DNA of 64,000 nt from Psococerastis gibbosa (GCA_963971405.1 OZ020491.1:21818855-21882854); one strand, 5' to 3'. Positions 21,099 to 33,368 are shown, numbered from the stretch's first letter. The notes: generated by a model from the sequence alone, not told the origin. Translations and numbers: made by a program.

Positions 21099-22370
21099 TA
21101 TAAAAGTAAAAAAAAATCTGTGTTCTCAAAACTACGATAATGTTCATTAACACCTTCATCTACTCGTGTATTAAATTATTGCATTGAGTAATTATTACAA
21201 TTATCAAGGCAGGCGGTAGGCATAGTCTAGGGTAATCTCACAATCACATACAGTAGGGAAAAACAGGGGCACCGGGGTTTGAGAATCAGGGTGGGAAAAA
21301 GCTAGCCAAATTTTGAAGTTTTAAATCGACATGAAGTGACTGCAGACACCAGACTAAGCTAAGCAACGCTGAGATAACTTGATTGGCTTCAAAATGTTTT
21401 GATGGTTTTCGTCAGAATTAATTTTCTTGGTGTCTCGATCAGGCTGCAGGGAGAACAATAATATTATCACATTCAGTTGTTATAAACAACTAACAACAGC
21501 AATGTGCGATTAATACAGTTAATTAAATATTCATTTGGTCTCTCTTGTGAACAATATTACGATACCACCGTTTAAACAACTTGTACCATATACCAATAGC
21601 CAGCAGACGAAAATAAATCCAGAAAACTTTGCCATTTAAATACAATAGACCTTCACGGATGACAAAGCAGACATTTATACAAAATTTCATAGTGTCCTCC
21701 ACCCATTTCAAGGTGAGCCTGGTTTCTAAGGGAGCACCAGACTTCGTAGACGACGGGCGGGGACGCTCATAGTTGATGTGGAGGAATGGTGGCAGGACGT
21801 CAAAAGATAATGCAAATAAGGTGGCATACTACAAGTTACAATTTATAAATTAAACAATGTTTCCGATTAGCATCATGTACCATTTATTAACATCAGCTTC
21901 ACCAATACGGTACCGTAACAGGTATCGCATGAGCATGCTATCAGGTCCTGTTATATGTTTATATTGTAGGCTTAAAGTCCCAACTAAAAGCCCCAAACTA
22001 TCTATATGAGTACGCTTCATATTGATAACTCCCAAAAAATGACAGTGGCAATTTTTTAAAATTTAACTCCAATAACATTTGAAGTCTAGCCCAATCTCTG
22101 CAACCAGTTATGTCAGTGAGGCATGGCAGCCATTTTTTTTTTTTTTTTTTTTTTAAACATGTTATTGAAGAAGAAGAAAATAATCTATACATTGGCCAAG
22201 CCACAGAATACTATAATATGGGCCAAGCTGATCATCATAAAAAGGGACAAAACCATCAGTAGCTTCTTACACCCTCATAAGCATTGGAGAAAATTTCATT
22301 CAAATGTAATTACTTTTACACCCCCGTCTCCATCCTTAAAGTAGCCTATCGGGCATTTACGGTTACACCC
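21099..22370. other. intergenic, no gene seen
   Basis: Contains a poly-T run at about 22132-22154. A 'CAG'-type terminus (CGATCAGGCTGCAGG) near 21437-21451 is an orphan MITE end. No exon is supported. Confidence 0.45.
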
Positions 22371-22763
22371 TTAAGGCTGAGTGTTCAAAATGTTTTGTAA
22401 ACAAGAAATTATCGTACTTTTTGGACGAAATTAATTAATTGCTCGTTCCACAGCCACAAAGATATAAAAGGGAACAGATGAAAAAATCTTAAAAAATACG
22501 AGCTTTCTGTGAAAGCTGTCTATTTCCCTTACAGATTTACAACTGTGCTACAAAATGGGTATAAAGCTCTTTATCCAATTTTTTAAGGTAATAATATTTC
22601 AGTTCAGAAAATATAAACTTCCTGCGATAACTTGGATTTTGTATGAGTTTTTTATCTGTTCACTTTGTTATCTTTGTATCTGTGGAATGAGCAATAAATT
22701 ATTTTCGTCAAAAAAATCAGCAAAATTTCTTGCTTACAAAACATTTTGAACACTCAGCCTTAA
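22371..22763. mobile_element. TTAA-flanked MITE, copy 2
   Basis: TTAA at 22371-22374 and 22760-22763. Terminal inverted repeats are GGCTGAGTGTTCAAAATG and CATTTTGAACACTCAGCC. The interior matches copy 1 (6920-7313) in reverse orientation. About 390 bp, no coding capacity. Confidence 0.9.
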
Positions 22764-22769
22764 TTAGTT

Positions 22770-24520
22770 TATATTTTGTATTTCAAAACTTTAAATTGAG
22801 TTAACGTTGCGTGGCTTGCCCGGAAATTGTTATCAGGATACGATGCAAAACCAGTACCTGATTAATTATTAATTATTTTTCCCCTTTTAGCACTGACTTT
22901 TGTCCGTTTAGTGATGGGCTCGCTGTGTATTCCTGCTGTAATAGAAAAAAAATATAGTATAATCAGAAAAAATAAGGAGTAGGCCAAATATTGGAAATGA
23001 GCAGGAGGAAACATGATTGGGATCCATCTTGGCTGAGCTTTGTTTTTTTCTGATTGTGTTGCTAATTTGAAGGACGGAAATTAATTTTTTTATGAGCTCT
23101 ACCTTTATTTTCTTTCGGTAAATGAAATAAATAACATGGAGTAAGAAGCCCGGAGAGATTGTGGGGGACCACCCCTTGGTGGGGACCCGAACGTGAGTTT
23201 TAAGACATTGCCCGAGGATGCAGCCGAGGATAATGTACGTGGCAGATTTTAAAGCCTGGGCATCTCTGGTTCAACGACGAGGGCTGGACGGACTGGGCGA
23301 GTGTTTTAAGAGGTATTACTGAACTACATGTCTTCTAAATAAGGTACAAGTTTCTTTTCTCAACGGCGCAGAATAAAGGACCCATACATTACCATCAATT
23401 TAAAACAGTGTTGTTACTTATTTTTTTAATTACAGAGCCACTACCTTTTCATTATTTTAGTATTAATTGTATAGATATCCAGGATGCGTCTTACAAATAA
23501 ATATTCCTAAATACTGTTCGTTAAGCACAAAGATTTTATAACTTTCATTCTGGTGGCGCTTTATAAATAGAGTTTGCTTAACTTCGGTTATTCAGTATAA
23601 ATTAAGTTGTGGCTCGTTTCATTATCTTTTGTATTTTCTAACCGTATTTAATGTTTAAAATTTGAGTTTCCGATTCACTATACTATACACTTACCTTTTC
23701 ACACTACACACATATTCTGATCACCTGTTTTGTTTTGTATTTAAGAAATATATTTTCCATTTCCTTTGATTAAATAAGATGAGCCAGCTTTGTTAATACA
23801 ACCCTGAGTGCGAGAAGAGTCTACGGTGAATCCTGGCTATTGGATAACAATTCTGCTATATAGTTTATGTTTAAGTAATGTTTAGCCATGCTGGCATTTA
23901 TTAAGTCAAGGATGCTATTTGTTCCCCGTGGCTGATATAGCCTACAGGATTCACCGGAGATGCTGCTGCCAAAAGTCGTGTGAGGTTGGTCATCTTTTTT
24001 GAGCTAGTCGTGTTGGGCATTTAACACCAGATGGACTCTTCACACGATCATGGTAAGGAAATAACCTTCTACTTTTATTTAGAACAAACTCGTAAATATT
24101 ACACTGCTCGATCGTGCTCACTGATTATAATTTGCGAAAAACTGTCCCTGAAACTCTCTGCGTGACCCATAACTTATTAGCAGGCATTACTGTGTTATAG
24201 TTCGTAATAGGGGCATATTTTATTATAATTAATTCATCTCTGGCCTACTTTCACTGAATTTGTGGCACATACAGAGAGATTTAAAGGATGCTTTATAGGA
24301 CAAATTCTAGAATTGGCCATAAGTAGCCTATGGTGCACATCGATCGCTAGAGTCCAGGCGACCGCATTTGGTAGTTATTTTCCAACTTGCCTTGCCCATC
24401 AACGCCTAGTGGAAAAAGGAGTGGAGAAAGGCGTTCAAATGCGAGCAAGCATCGAGTGTTGAAAAGGATGTACGGTAAACAATGCCACGGACATAAGAGA
24501 AATTCTAACCCATTAATAAT
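22770..24520. other. intergenic, possible LTR-element leader
   Basis: No gene is seen. At 23176-23193, TGGTGGGGACCCGAACGT is complementary in form to a tRNA 3' end (T-arm plus CCA) and could be an LTR-retrotransposon primer-binding site. No reverse transcriptase or paired LTR was recognised nearby. Confidence 0.25.
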
Positions 24521-24524
24521 TAAT

Positions 24525-24695
24525 TAACCGGTAGCATAGTGGTAGCCTGCTTGAACTTGTGACAGTCTCACTACACACCATGCGATCGGAGACGTTCAGT
24601 AACTCAACACAAAGTTAATTATAAGCGACTGAATAGGTAAATCGTATACATTCATTAAATGGTTTTTATGCGATTAATCTTTAAAAAGGGGGGGG
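24525..24695 (+). repeat. SINE family 2, copy 2
   Basis: It shares the ordered motifs GGTAGCATAGTGGTAGCC, CACACCATGCGATC, AACTCAACACA, a GCGACTGAATA-like word and an A-rich end with 3893-4085. Confidence 0.5.
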
Positions 24696-24971
24696 GGAAT
24701 CATAATAATAGGAGTATTCACTATCCGGCATTTATCATGCAAAACCGTGTTAAAAATATTTTAATTCGAGAATCTCATTCTCGATCGTAAATTATAACAT
24801 AACTTTGTGTAAACAGCCTGGCGGCCGCGGTCCTTTTAATTTTATTATATTTTAAAATTCTTTATCACTATTTAGAGTGAGGGTTTATTAATTAATTATT
24901 TATTATTATTTTCATATATTTAATTTATATTTATTTTTATTATTTATTATTATTCCTATTTATAGTACAAG

Positions 24972-25222
24972 CTAGTCAGAATGGCGTAGAGGTAACGACT
25001 CGGACTATCATCCAGAAGGTGACTGGTTCGAGTCCCACCCGAATGCCAAAATTTTCTAGTGGTACAATTAATTATCTTCTGACTACCATGCTTCGGAGGG
25101 CATGTAAAGTCGGCGGTCCCGGCAGTCTTCCCTGACTGTCGGTAGGTTAAACAGGAGGCTGTTGATGCAACCTGAAAACTCCTGTACCACGGGTAGTACC
25201 ACCCCGACACGAATTTACTTTT
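24972..25222 (+). mobile_element. tRNA-derived SINE (family 1) with 13-bp duplication
   Basis: The duplication TTTATAGTACAAG lies at 24959-24971 and 25223-25235. Inside, the head has an A-box-like GGCGTAGAGGTAACGACTC and a B box GGTTCGAGTCCC about 60 nt in, spaced as in tRNA. The body contains CTTCGGAGGGCATGTAAAG and CGGCGGTCCCGG, shared with copies at 55225, 62690 and 63190. The 3' tail (CAGGAGGCTGTTGATGC and on) differs from those copies, so this is a second subfamily. Confidence 0.85.
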
Positions 25223-25235
25223 TTTATAGTACAAG

Positions 25236-26180
25236 AAAAAGGAAAGCTTTGTGAGGTCGACATTTCCGATTTCAAGATTTCAGTGGATTTACGTTTTGAG
25301 GTCCCAGGAACTAAAAAAAAAAGTGGTTTTTACGAAATTTCTAAATTTCTGTCTGTCTGTCTGTTCATGAATTTGCGGGCCAAGTACCGTAATCAGTTTT
25401 CATGATATTTGGCATGTAAGTTCACAAAAATTATGCCTAAGGACAATTTTTATTTAATTTGGGCAAACTCAATTTTGGTGGTTTCTGTCTTACTCGGACC
25501 AGTTTTATTTTTTTACATTTTATGAGAAATAATTAGTTGAATTACATTTTGCAATGACTAAGCCTATATAGAATAAAGGTACCTTCAAGATGTTTACGTT
25601 TCCGAATTTAAAATTTTGAACATGCTGAATAATGTAGTGAATACCCTTAATGACTACTCGTATTCATGGCTTCACTTCGCAATGGCGACATACATGAGTA
25701 GGGTGACCAATCTGATTTTTACCACAGGACACCAAAATGAGTGAGTTGGAATTTATTAAAGTCTTTCATCATTTTTAATTCATTTTTAACCAATTAAAAA
25801 AAAAAATAGTGGCAGCCTAGATAGAGTACCCCGTGACCCACAAAAGCTAAGGAGAGGAGAGTTCATGTTTTGCTTTTTTCATGACTGCTGGCTAGCGATA
25901 AAGGCCTACGTAGCAAGAATGAATTCCATTATTTTTTCTTATATTTTGGCACGCAGCTTAACTCATTTAGCAAAACTGTGAGAAGAAAGATACTCAGAAA
26001 ACAAGACCCCTTCCCCCACCCTTAAAGCTCAATAAAGTGCCATAACTCGCTCAGAAAATGCCATATAAGTGATAAGGTGCCCTTCATTTAGTAGGCTAAC
26101 CGTGAACATCTATTAGCTATGCCCGTCACTGTATTTACACATCAAGTTCTAATTTAGCTAGAATTTTTCAAAAACGACTA
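25236..26180. repeat. dispersed repeat with TCTGTCTGTCTGTTC
   Basis: The stretch 25250-25440 (gatttcagtggatttacgtt, TGTCTGTCTGTCTGTTC, atttgcgggc, ATATTTGGCATGTAAG) recurs in diverged form at 29310-29420 and 48750-48910. The family could not be named. No gene is seen in the remainder. Confidence 0.5.
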
Positions 26181-26184
26181 AATA

Positions 26185-26880
26185 CTAACGGTTAAGATTA
26201 AACCTGACTACCCCCACTACGCGTTTTTTTATACAAAGTCGATTTTCACCAGAAATATCGTAGAGCCGTCTAAAATATCTTGGCCTCGGGACTTACCCAT
26301 CAATCGTTTTTTGTACAAATCATACAGTTAGTAGGCTACTTGAAAATTTTTGAAACCTATTTTAATGTTATATTATAGATTTATTTTATGCCCTTTAAAA
26401 AAATTTCCCCAAAAAAAAAACATATTTAGTTAGCACAAAAATATTTTTCGCATCAATTTAAGTTTGATGATTAAAACGACCGCGGTAGCAGTACCATTAG
26501 TAGGCTATACCAAGTATCCGAAACGTGACGTCATTTTCTTGTTACCCATGCTTACCGGCGTTTTGACTCTTTTAATCCACCGTTAAATACATTATTAATT
26601 TATTTTCAATATTTCCATTCATGCAAAAAACACATTGAATTATTATTGTTAGCCTATAAGCTTACCTAGCACGTTTTATATTATAATGTTACAACTGACA
26701 AGTACGATAGCCTCTATCGTGGCCAATCTGGGTTAGAAAGAGAAAGTACATAATTATTATCTTGTATCAATGTACATTATTATCATGTATCAATATGTTC
26801 AGAAAAAAAAAAATTCTGCTCGTCCTGATTTTTTTGACAGCTCTACGATTGATATTCCATGAGATAGATATTTGATTTTG
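26185..26880 (+). repeat. dispersed repeat shared with 61050-61370
   Basis: Matching words in the same order: ACTACGCGTTTTT, caaagtc.attttcac, GAAATATCG, GTAGA.GCCGTC, GGCC.ATCTGGGTTAGAAA and GATTGATATT/aattgatttt. Family not recognised; no coding capacity. Confidence 0.5.
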
Positions 26881-26889
26881 GCACCTATA

Positions 26890-28310
26890 AAGCTTTTACC
26901 CCTCTGTCTTTTAAACCACTTTCAAAATAAATCCCCAGGGGAGTGCCCCCCCCCCCCCACCCCATCCTAATCCTGTTGTTTTTAGAGTTTCTGGTCACCC
27001 TACAGAGTTGCCGCCATTGGATGCCCCAAGTCGACTATAAGCTACCGGGACCTTAAATCACTGATTGGTAGGAAACTTAACAGGGAAATCCTAACCGATC
27101 CCACAACATGCCTCAAACAATCCAAGTTGTCCGTGTCATACGCATATTCTACGTCTAACCAGGGCCCTCAGGGTGCAACAGTTTTAAAAGCTACGCTCTT
27201 AATTCTCAACGTGCTCAATCTAATGTGCCTTACGAGCTACTGTTCTATTGATGATCAGGTTCGGCTCTGTAAAGACTTAATACATTGGCGGCATTCGTGC
27301 GATACAGCCCCCAAAGTACACCAGTTGCAGATCAATTTCCTAAGGCGCACAGTAGTTTCTTATAATGTGTTTTCCAGAAGAGGAATCTTCACAACCTGAG
27401 CTGTGGCAACGTCAAAGTTCCTCAAATGTTAAGCTCTTGTTATCAGCGACGAATAGAAGACAATCATATGCATGCATTCATATGATTATCAGACAATATT
27501 CGACTCAGATCTCAAGCGACTACCACTGCTCAAGTTCAGTTTGGAATGGAGTGAGTGTCTGAAGTTCCATATTGGAATTTCCCTAAACACCAGTGGACTG
27601 ACCAGTGCCATGGTCATTAGGCAGCACAATGGTGTATTTAAGGACTGACAATTAGGTGTTGAGTTGCATGACGTGCCACTGATAGTAGCTGAGTCCAAGA
27701 CAAGTACATAGACTTCAGTGCTCAGAACACGTCTGGAGTGCATATACCCGACAGAAGAGCGGAGAAGAGCCCTGGATTGAGAACTTTCTGTGGGCGTCGC
27801 TGTTTAAAAAAGGCATAATATGATGCAATGACAGTACACGGACCAACGCCAGGCAGCTAAGTGTCTGAACCCTACAAATCACATTCACTTCACTTCACCA
27901 AATACCTAATTTAAGCCTAAGCACTGCACAATTCTTCATCTCCTCTTCTTTCTTCTCAATTCACAGACACTTCACCAGACCCTAGTTCTAGACTCTCAAG
28001 ACACCCAGCTGCCCGAAGGCATCCATCTCATGTATACTGTCAAGTTTCCGATCTTATAAAATGCGGCCATTTTGGGCTCCCGTCCAGTAGCCCTAGCGTG
28101 GCTTACAATGTTAATTTAGCACGGTTGTTGAAATTTTTTCACAACATGTGAATAACTATGGCGGATTGATAACGCAAAACGGGGGATGTAAGAAAGAGAT
28201 AAAAATATAATATTCTTGGGTCACTTGGTATTTAATAAGAAGATAAAGATGCTGCAGTCTAGAAATACGGTACACCTCTTCCTACTCGCAAAGTGTGATA
28301 CTATAGGCTT
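26890..28310. other. intergenic, no gene seen
   Basis: Open stretches around 27127-27743 on both strands have no recognisable domain, and I found no convincing splice context. A C run lies near 26946-26960. Confidence 0.35.
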
Positions 28311-28311
28311 A

Positions 28312-28430
28312 ATATTGGATGTGAAACTTGGGCTATGAGGAACAGAAACAGTCGAATAGAGGCGCTCAAGATGAAGTGCTAAGAAAGAATCTTATGGGCA
28401 GTGATAGTCAGATGGATTGGGTGCTGGGCT
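28312..28430 (+). repeat. RTE-type LINE fragment
   Basis: The conceptual translation GCETWAMRNRNSRIEALKMKC resembles the stretch just C-terminal to the RT domain of RTE-clade LINEs (YG-ETW followed by IEA-EMKC). Stops follow. Confidence 0.5.
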
Positions 28431-31248
28431 GGAAAAGTACGGTAATGTATACAGAAGGAACCAACTTACAAGAAGAAAACTTAACTGAGGTAGGTACTAA
28501 ATAAACATGGTAGGTCATGATAGGACAGCAGACCTTCGTCGTTCTTCTTTCGTGTGTTCACTATGAATACGAGTACATTTCTTGTACTCAGCTGCAATAG
28601 TTCATCCGCTATACAACTCATACACTTGCCTGTATTATTGCAATAATCCACTCCAAACACCTCGTCGCATTCCAAACTAAAGTTAAACTAGCCTTTGAAG
28701 AACTTAGAGGCTAGCCGTTACTCATTTTGCCAAGCAATCTTTTGGAAAACAAATTTGGAGAAGCCTCAACCCTTTAAGAAGAGGACCTTGTCTGGTATAC
28801 ATCGCAAACTGTACGCAACAGCAACCGATGAACCAAATCGGTATACTGAGGCTATCGAACCTTACCAAAAATAGACAGTAGCTCTGGGCACAAAAGATCC
28901 AGCAAATCGAGAACGGGAGCGCAGCCTTCAAATCTGCTGCAGCCAAAGTAACGCTGAAGAGACGTAGAATATGCATTGACGCAAAACAACATAGACTGTG
29001 TAAGGCACGGTGAATAGGACCTTTAGGAACTTTCCCATTCCAAGCTTCCTACTAAACTAGATGTTTGAGGTCCTTCTACCAATAATTCAATTTAGTGTTC
29101 CAGACCAGACACAGGGCCAGCGCGTGTTAAATATTTAGTGTTCAAAATACAATTGCAATATGCAATATCGACTACGCTAATTACTCTACCTCACCAGTAG
29201 CGTAGTGTGTATGTAGGGAGTTCCTTCACTTAATAATTAAGCGCAAAAAATAAAAAGGGCTAGCATTACATAAAACATTATTGCTTCCCTATTTATACGT
29301 AGTAGCTTATAAGGAAAGCTTTGTGATGGTAGAAATGTCTGTTTGCCTGTTCATCGATTTGCGGGCAAACTACTCGATGGATTTTGATGAAATTTGGCAT
29401 GTATCATGTACAGTCAATCATATTTATTTATTTTTATTTTTTAAACTAACCAAATTTTAGGGGGTTTTACCAAAAACACTTTAAAACAATTATTTCATTT
29501 TCTAAATTATTTCAAAAATGAATCCAACGATTTCTTTTAAATTCTCATAGCCCATCTATGTTAATTATGTTAACAAACGCAATAGGCGCTATATCGCTTG
29601 ACTCTTGAGAGTTTGCTTCCGAGGATAAAAAAATAAAAATGACTCAATTTTCATGAAAAGATGACTAAAAAATAATTTTTCTGTGCAGTCTTTCTATCAC
29701 AGCTATCTTACTTCAGGTATGGTTAAGGTGTTAAATAAAGTAATGAAGCCGAACAGATTGGTTTCCCAAAAAAGATTTAGTTTTGAACAAAAAATAATTT
29801 TTTGAAGAAATAATAAGAATATTCATGTCCATTACATAGCGTAGCATACCCTGCCACTATTACAGTTTTGTATCGTATTATATTAGTCTGCTCATTCTTG
29901 ACTATGCAACCGTCCCAACGATCAATTCAGTGCTTTGGGATAGGGAAGTTCGAAATTGCGAAAAATTCGAAGGAAAAAAACCGACTTTATATTGAGTGGG
30001 TCTCGTATGACTGACTACCTACTTGATAAGCTAATAAGCAAGGCTGCATTAATCAGTTATGGAAATTGTCAGAGACGGAGGCGAGATTGTTGATACCTTG
30101 GATACGGATGCATATGAGCATTGCTTGATTGGATCTAAGGAAAGATTATGCGTCACATCTCACCTATGCCCCATCAAGGCATGTTTTCCATGATGGTACC
30201 TAATACGTGAGTGAATTGACCGTTGGTATTTTTATTTTATGCCACTTTTTTTTTTTACTACATACTTTTGTTCCTTTTCATGATTCTAGTCTAGACCACC
30301 CCGACTCCCTACACTATTTTTAACTACACTACGCCACTGAGTCACTGACTCTCACGCGCCGGCCCATGGAACATGGCTGGAACATGGAACTCACCGAAGA
30401 AAAAATTCTGGCTACATTCGATCGCATTTCCTGCATTTATGTTTATGTTCTACAAAATTATATCCTATACCTATTGTAGTATTGTATTGTATTATATGCA
30501 AATGAGGGAATCAAATATGGGTTCAAAATTTCTCTCAATTGCGGCTTGTCTCTACAAATGGCTCTCAACTGTTCAAAAATAACATAGGCTAAGTTATTTA
30601 GGAATTTACTGATGAAGCTGGGTTAACCTATTGTTTCTGGTTTGCATGGGGAAAAAACAATTAAAAAATGTAATCAGGTTCAGGTTAAGTTACAGGACCT
30701 GTTTTGAATAGGAACCCATTGGGAAATGACGGCAAACCCCCATGATTTAAATAAATAAATAAATAAAATCACCTTTAATGAAAAAAAAAACCAACAACCA
30801 TTTTCGTAGCGAACATTAGGGCCAAAGGCCCCCTCTTACAATTTACTGTAACTGATTGGAAGGATCTGATTGGTTATCTAGTTCTGTGGTTCCCATTAAG
30901 AATATTTCGCGGACCCCCTTTAAGCACAATGGCTCTTGTAAAATAATTAGTGCTCTCACCGTTGATATGCCATCCCTGAAGAGTTCAACGGATTGGCTTG
31001 GAGGCTGTGTTATTTTTTTAATGCAGAGTTTGGGCTTTTTCTATGTTAGATCCTTGCGCTACACATAAAAATTCAATTAGGCTCATACTGCTTATGCGGT
31101 AACAACAGTAGTGATGCATGCCGGAAACACTAAAATATAGAAAATAACCAATAATAATTAAATACCTTCAACAGGAAGATGGCTGTCTAACGTCCTGCTG
31201 CCATGTTTTAAGGCCCAGCAGGCACTAACAAGTCACGGACTAGTGCGA
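28431..31248. other. intergenic, no gene seen
   Basis: Includes a diverged copy of the TCTGTCTG-type repeat (29310-29420) and short A/T runs. No exon is supported. Confidence 0.4.
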
Positions 31249-31249
31249 C

Positions 31250-31832
31250 TAGGCGGCCATTCCACTTGAAAATTGACTTTGTCATTGGCCTTTGTTTTGT
31301 TTAAGGCGGGGTTTCCACATACGTCAATCGTCAATGAAAAATGTGAAAATTACGTAAAAATGACGTAAATTGACGTGGTAGCACTAGAGCACATACTACT
31401 GCAGTGCTCGGACCCATGCACAAAAGATCCTGTGCACGCCGAACATGTAGGCACTAGCGTCAAGGGGATTTCTGAGACATCAGGCAGTCGGCATCACCTG
31501 AGCTGGAAGCCCTGTACTAAGAAGTAAGAAGTAAGAAGTAAGTAACGTGGTAGCAGAATTTTTGGAATGTCTTTAATGTCTGCTAAAACGTCATTTTAAC
31601 ATTTTTCATTGACGATTGACGTATGTGGAAACCCCGCCTAAGGAGACTATTATATAGATACTTAACGTATCTATTATAAATTAAGTTATAACATGGTAGA
31701 GACTTATTAATGATGTCTGCCACCATATCATAACTTAATTTAACATAGATAAGTTAAGTCTCCTTAAAACAAAACAAATGTCAATGACAAAGTCAATTTT
31801 TCAAGTAAATTCGCCGGTGGAATGGCCGCCTA
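31250..31832. mobile_element. foldback element E3 (compound, nested)
   Basis: Outer termini are AGGCGGCCATTCCACTTG and GGTGGAATGGCCGCCTAA, with arms running to TTTGTTTTGTTTTAAG. Inside the left half lies a second foldback (31302-31642) with termini AAGGCGGGGTTTCCACATAC and GTATGTGGAAACCCCGCCTT-like, and arms with GTCAATCGTCAATGAAAAAT. The inner element carries the GACGTGGTAGCA module and is itself split by a retroposon (31384-31544). The right half has a third palindrome around AGTCTCCTT. Confidence 0.82.
31384..31544 (+). mobile_element. 5'-truncated LINE tail with 11-bp duplication
   Basis: ACGTGGTAGCA is duplicated at 31373-31383 and 31545-31555. The 161-bp insert ends in an AAGTAAG repeat after a stop codon. 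Its frame (LLQCSDPCTKDPVHAEHV, ending WKPCTKK) looks like the extreme C-terminus of a non-LTR ORF. It inserted into the shared foldback module, so it is younger than E3. Confidence 0.75.
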
Positions 31833-31839
31833 AGTGCAT

Positions 31840-31978
31840 TGTAGCAAATGGGTATAGTTGGAAAGCCACCGAGGCAATTACAGGAAGAACCGTGCACCGG
31901 TATGCGATCGGCTTCACGCCAGACTCAAAAAACTTCTAAAGTTAACTCAGTGGCTTTCCAACTACCCATTTGCTACAA
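31840..31978. mobile_element. foldback MITE
   Basis: Inverted arms of about 33 bp (TAGCAAATGGGTATAGTTGG and CCAACTACCCATTTGCTA) lie around a core of about 65 bp. It is directly to the right of E3 and of a different sequence family. Confidence 0.75.
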
Positions 31979-32059
31979 AGACAAAATTCATCGGTGACTC
32001 GCGCGTGCCGAATCGTCCGGGCCATAGACTATAACAGGTACAATAACAGCTCATGTACG

Positions 32060-32246
32060 TGCGCCGCCGTCTACGAGGTGCGGGTAACATAGAGAAATAG
32101 TTTGGAGGGGGCGGCAGCGGTGGTCCGACTCGTGTTCCATCATCTGCTGGTGTTGGCGGGAGGTCCCGGGAGGCAAATTTATTCGGGAGCAAACTGAAGA
32201 GGCGTGTCGCTGGAGGTGAAGACTGCTGCTCCATCTCTAGCAGAAA
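32060..32246 (-). CDS. candidate exon of an unidentified gene
   Basis: Acceptor tttttcag|TTT at 32247-32248 opens FLLEMEQQSSPPATRLFSLL, followed by DLPPTPADDGTRVGPPLPPP and NYFSMLPAPRRRRRT. The proline-rich composition and clean acceptor suggest a real exon. I could not recognise the family, and the donor (perhaps gtacat near 32055) is weak. It is in phase with the candidate exon at 39697-39852. Confidence 0.3.
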
Positions 32247-32410
32247 CTGAAAAATAAATAAAAATTATTAGAATCTCGTCCTATCTTCTACCTACGGACT
32301 CTCGCAATTTACATAAAGGACGCCCTCAACAAAGTTGTCTGGAAACGCCGCTGCCGTGCCACCGACCCTCCTTGAGGACAAGGGCGGCGTAAAAGTATAA
32401 AAGTAAAGTA

Positions 32411-32778
32411 GTAGTAGTAGTAGTAGTGTTCGCCGGGTTAATAACGACTTAGGCCTCATATTTGGGCCCATAAAGCGACCCCGACTTGACTGTCCTACGC
32501 CAGCCCGATTTCCTTGTAGAAGTCCACAATGGCCCCCAAAGCTTAATGACCCGGTGCTGCCTGGACTCCAGCGTGGAAAATTCAAAATCCTTCAGTCTTG
32601 CTCGCCAATCCGCCGGACATTCCGCTAAAATCTGCCATCCTGTCTCTTCTTCCTCGCAGTACCGACACATTGTTGATTTCACGGGTACCCCCAGCTTAGA
32701 TAGATGGTTCCGAAAAGGACCGTGTCCTGTAAGTAAAGCCGAGATGATCCGTGTGCTGCTTCTCCCCCGGGACATGCA
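32411..32778 (-). pseudogene. 5'-truncated LINE C-terminus with 13-bp duplication
   Basis: The fragment encodes the end of a non-LTR ORF (LLTGHGPFRNHLSKLG, CRYCEEEETGWQILAECP, stop), a post-RNase-H Cys motif seen in I/R1-type elements. An ACT-repeat tail follows. Read on the minus strand, TACTTTACTTTTA occurs both before its 5' end and after its 3' tail, giving a 13-bp duplication. It sits in the tail of another LINE fragment (32784-33160). Confidence 0.75.
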
Positions 32779-32783
32779 TTTTA

Positions 32784-33160
32784 AAAGTAAAGTAAGTATC
32801 GCCTTTATTTATTTTCACAAAAAAGGCCAATTTCTTTCCGAATCGTAGACAATACAATAGACAATACTTTAACAAGTCACTTTTAACCGACAATTAGGTA
32901 CGTGTAGCTTGCAGGTACCTACGGTTTTCGACGTCGTCTTAAAAAAACGAGACAAGAATAAATCTAGAAACAGTCCTAATTTAAAATCTAATAACTAATA
33001 GGTAATATAAACTAATTTACTAATTAGATGCTAACTTGAGAATGACAGCAGGGAGGGAGGTTTGCTGCGAGAATTTGTTCACGGAGTAAGGGCAACAACT
33101 CATTAGGAGTCCCTTCACCTTGCTCGCTCTTGAACGCGTTAGGGCTAATAACCCTGTGGA
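32784..33160 (-). pseudogene. CR1/L2-like LINE 3' end
   Basis: The conceptual end ISPNAFKSEQG, LLPLLREQILAANLPPC parallels the fragment at 57560-57930 (ISPNVFKSKVKG, NEFLATNLPPC), identifying two copies of one family. A 3' UTR follows, with AATAAATAAA near 32800-32815 and a short repeat tail. Its right end abuts the foldback E4. Confidence 0.6.
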
Positions 33161-33163
33161 AGC

Positions 33164-33368
33164 TTAAGGCGGCTATTCCACCGACCTCGTTTTGCATAAT
33201 GCAAGTGCATGACGTGGTAGCAGACATCATTAACTTAATTTATAATAGATAAGTTAATTATCTACATTATAGTCTCCTTAAAATATGGCAGAGACTTATT
33301 AATGATGTCTGCTACCACGTCCTGCACTTGCATTATGCAAAACGAGGTCTGTGGAATAGCCGCCCAAG
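33164..33368. mobile_element. foldback element E4
   Basis: Arms of about 70 bp: AAGGCGGCTATTCCACCGAC, GTTTTGCATAATGCAAGTGC and GACGTGGTAGCAGACATCAT on the left, inverted on the right up to GTCTGTGGAATAGCCGCC. The core contains ATAGATAAGTTAATTA and GTCTCCTTAAAATATGG, also found in E3. Confidence 0.88.

Noticed and set aside
27127-27743. Open frames on both strands, possible retroelement pol
   Set aside because: No RT, integrase or other motif could be recognised in any frame.
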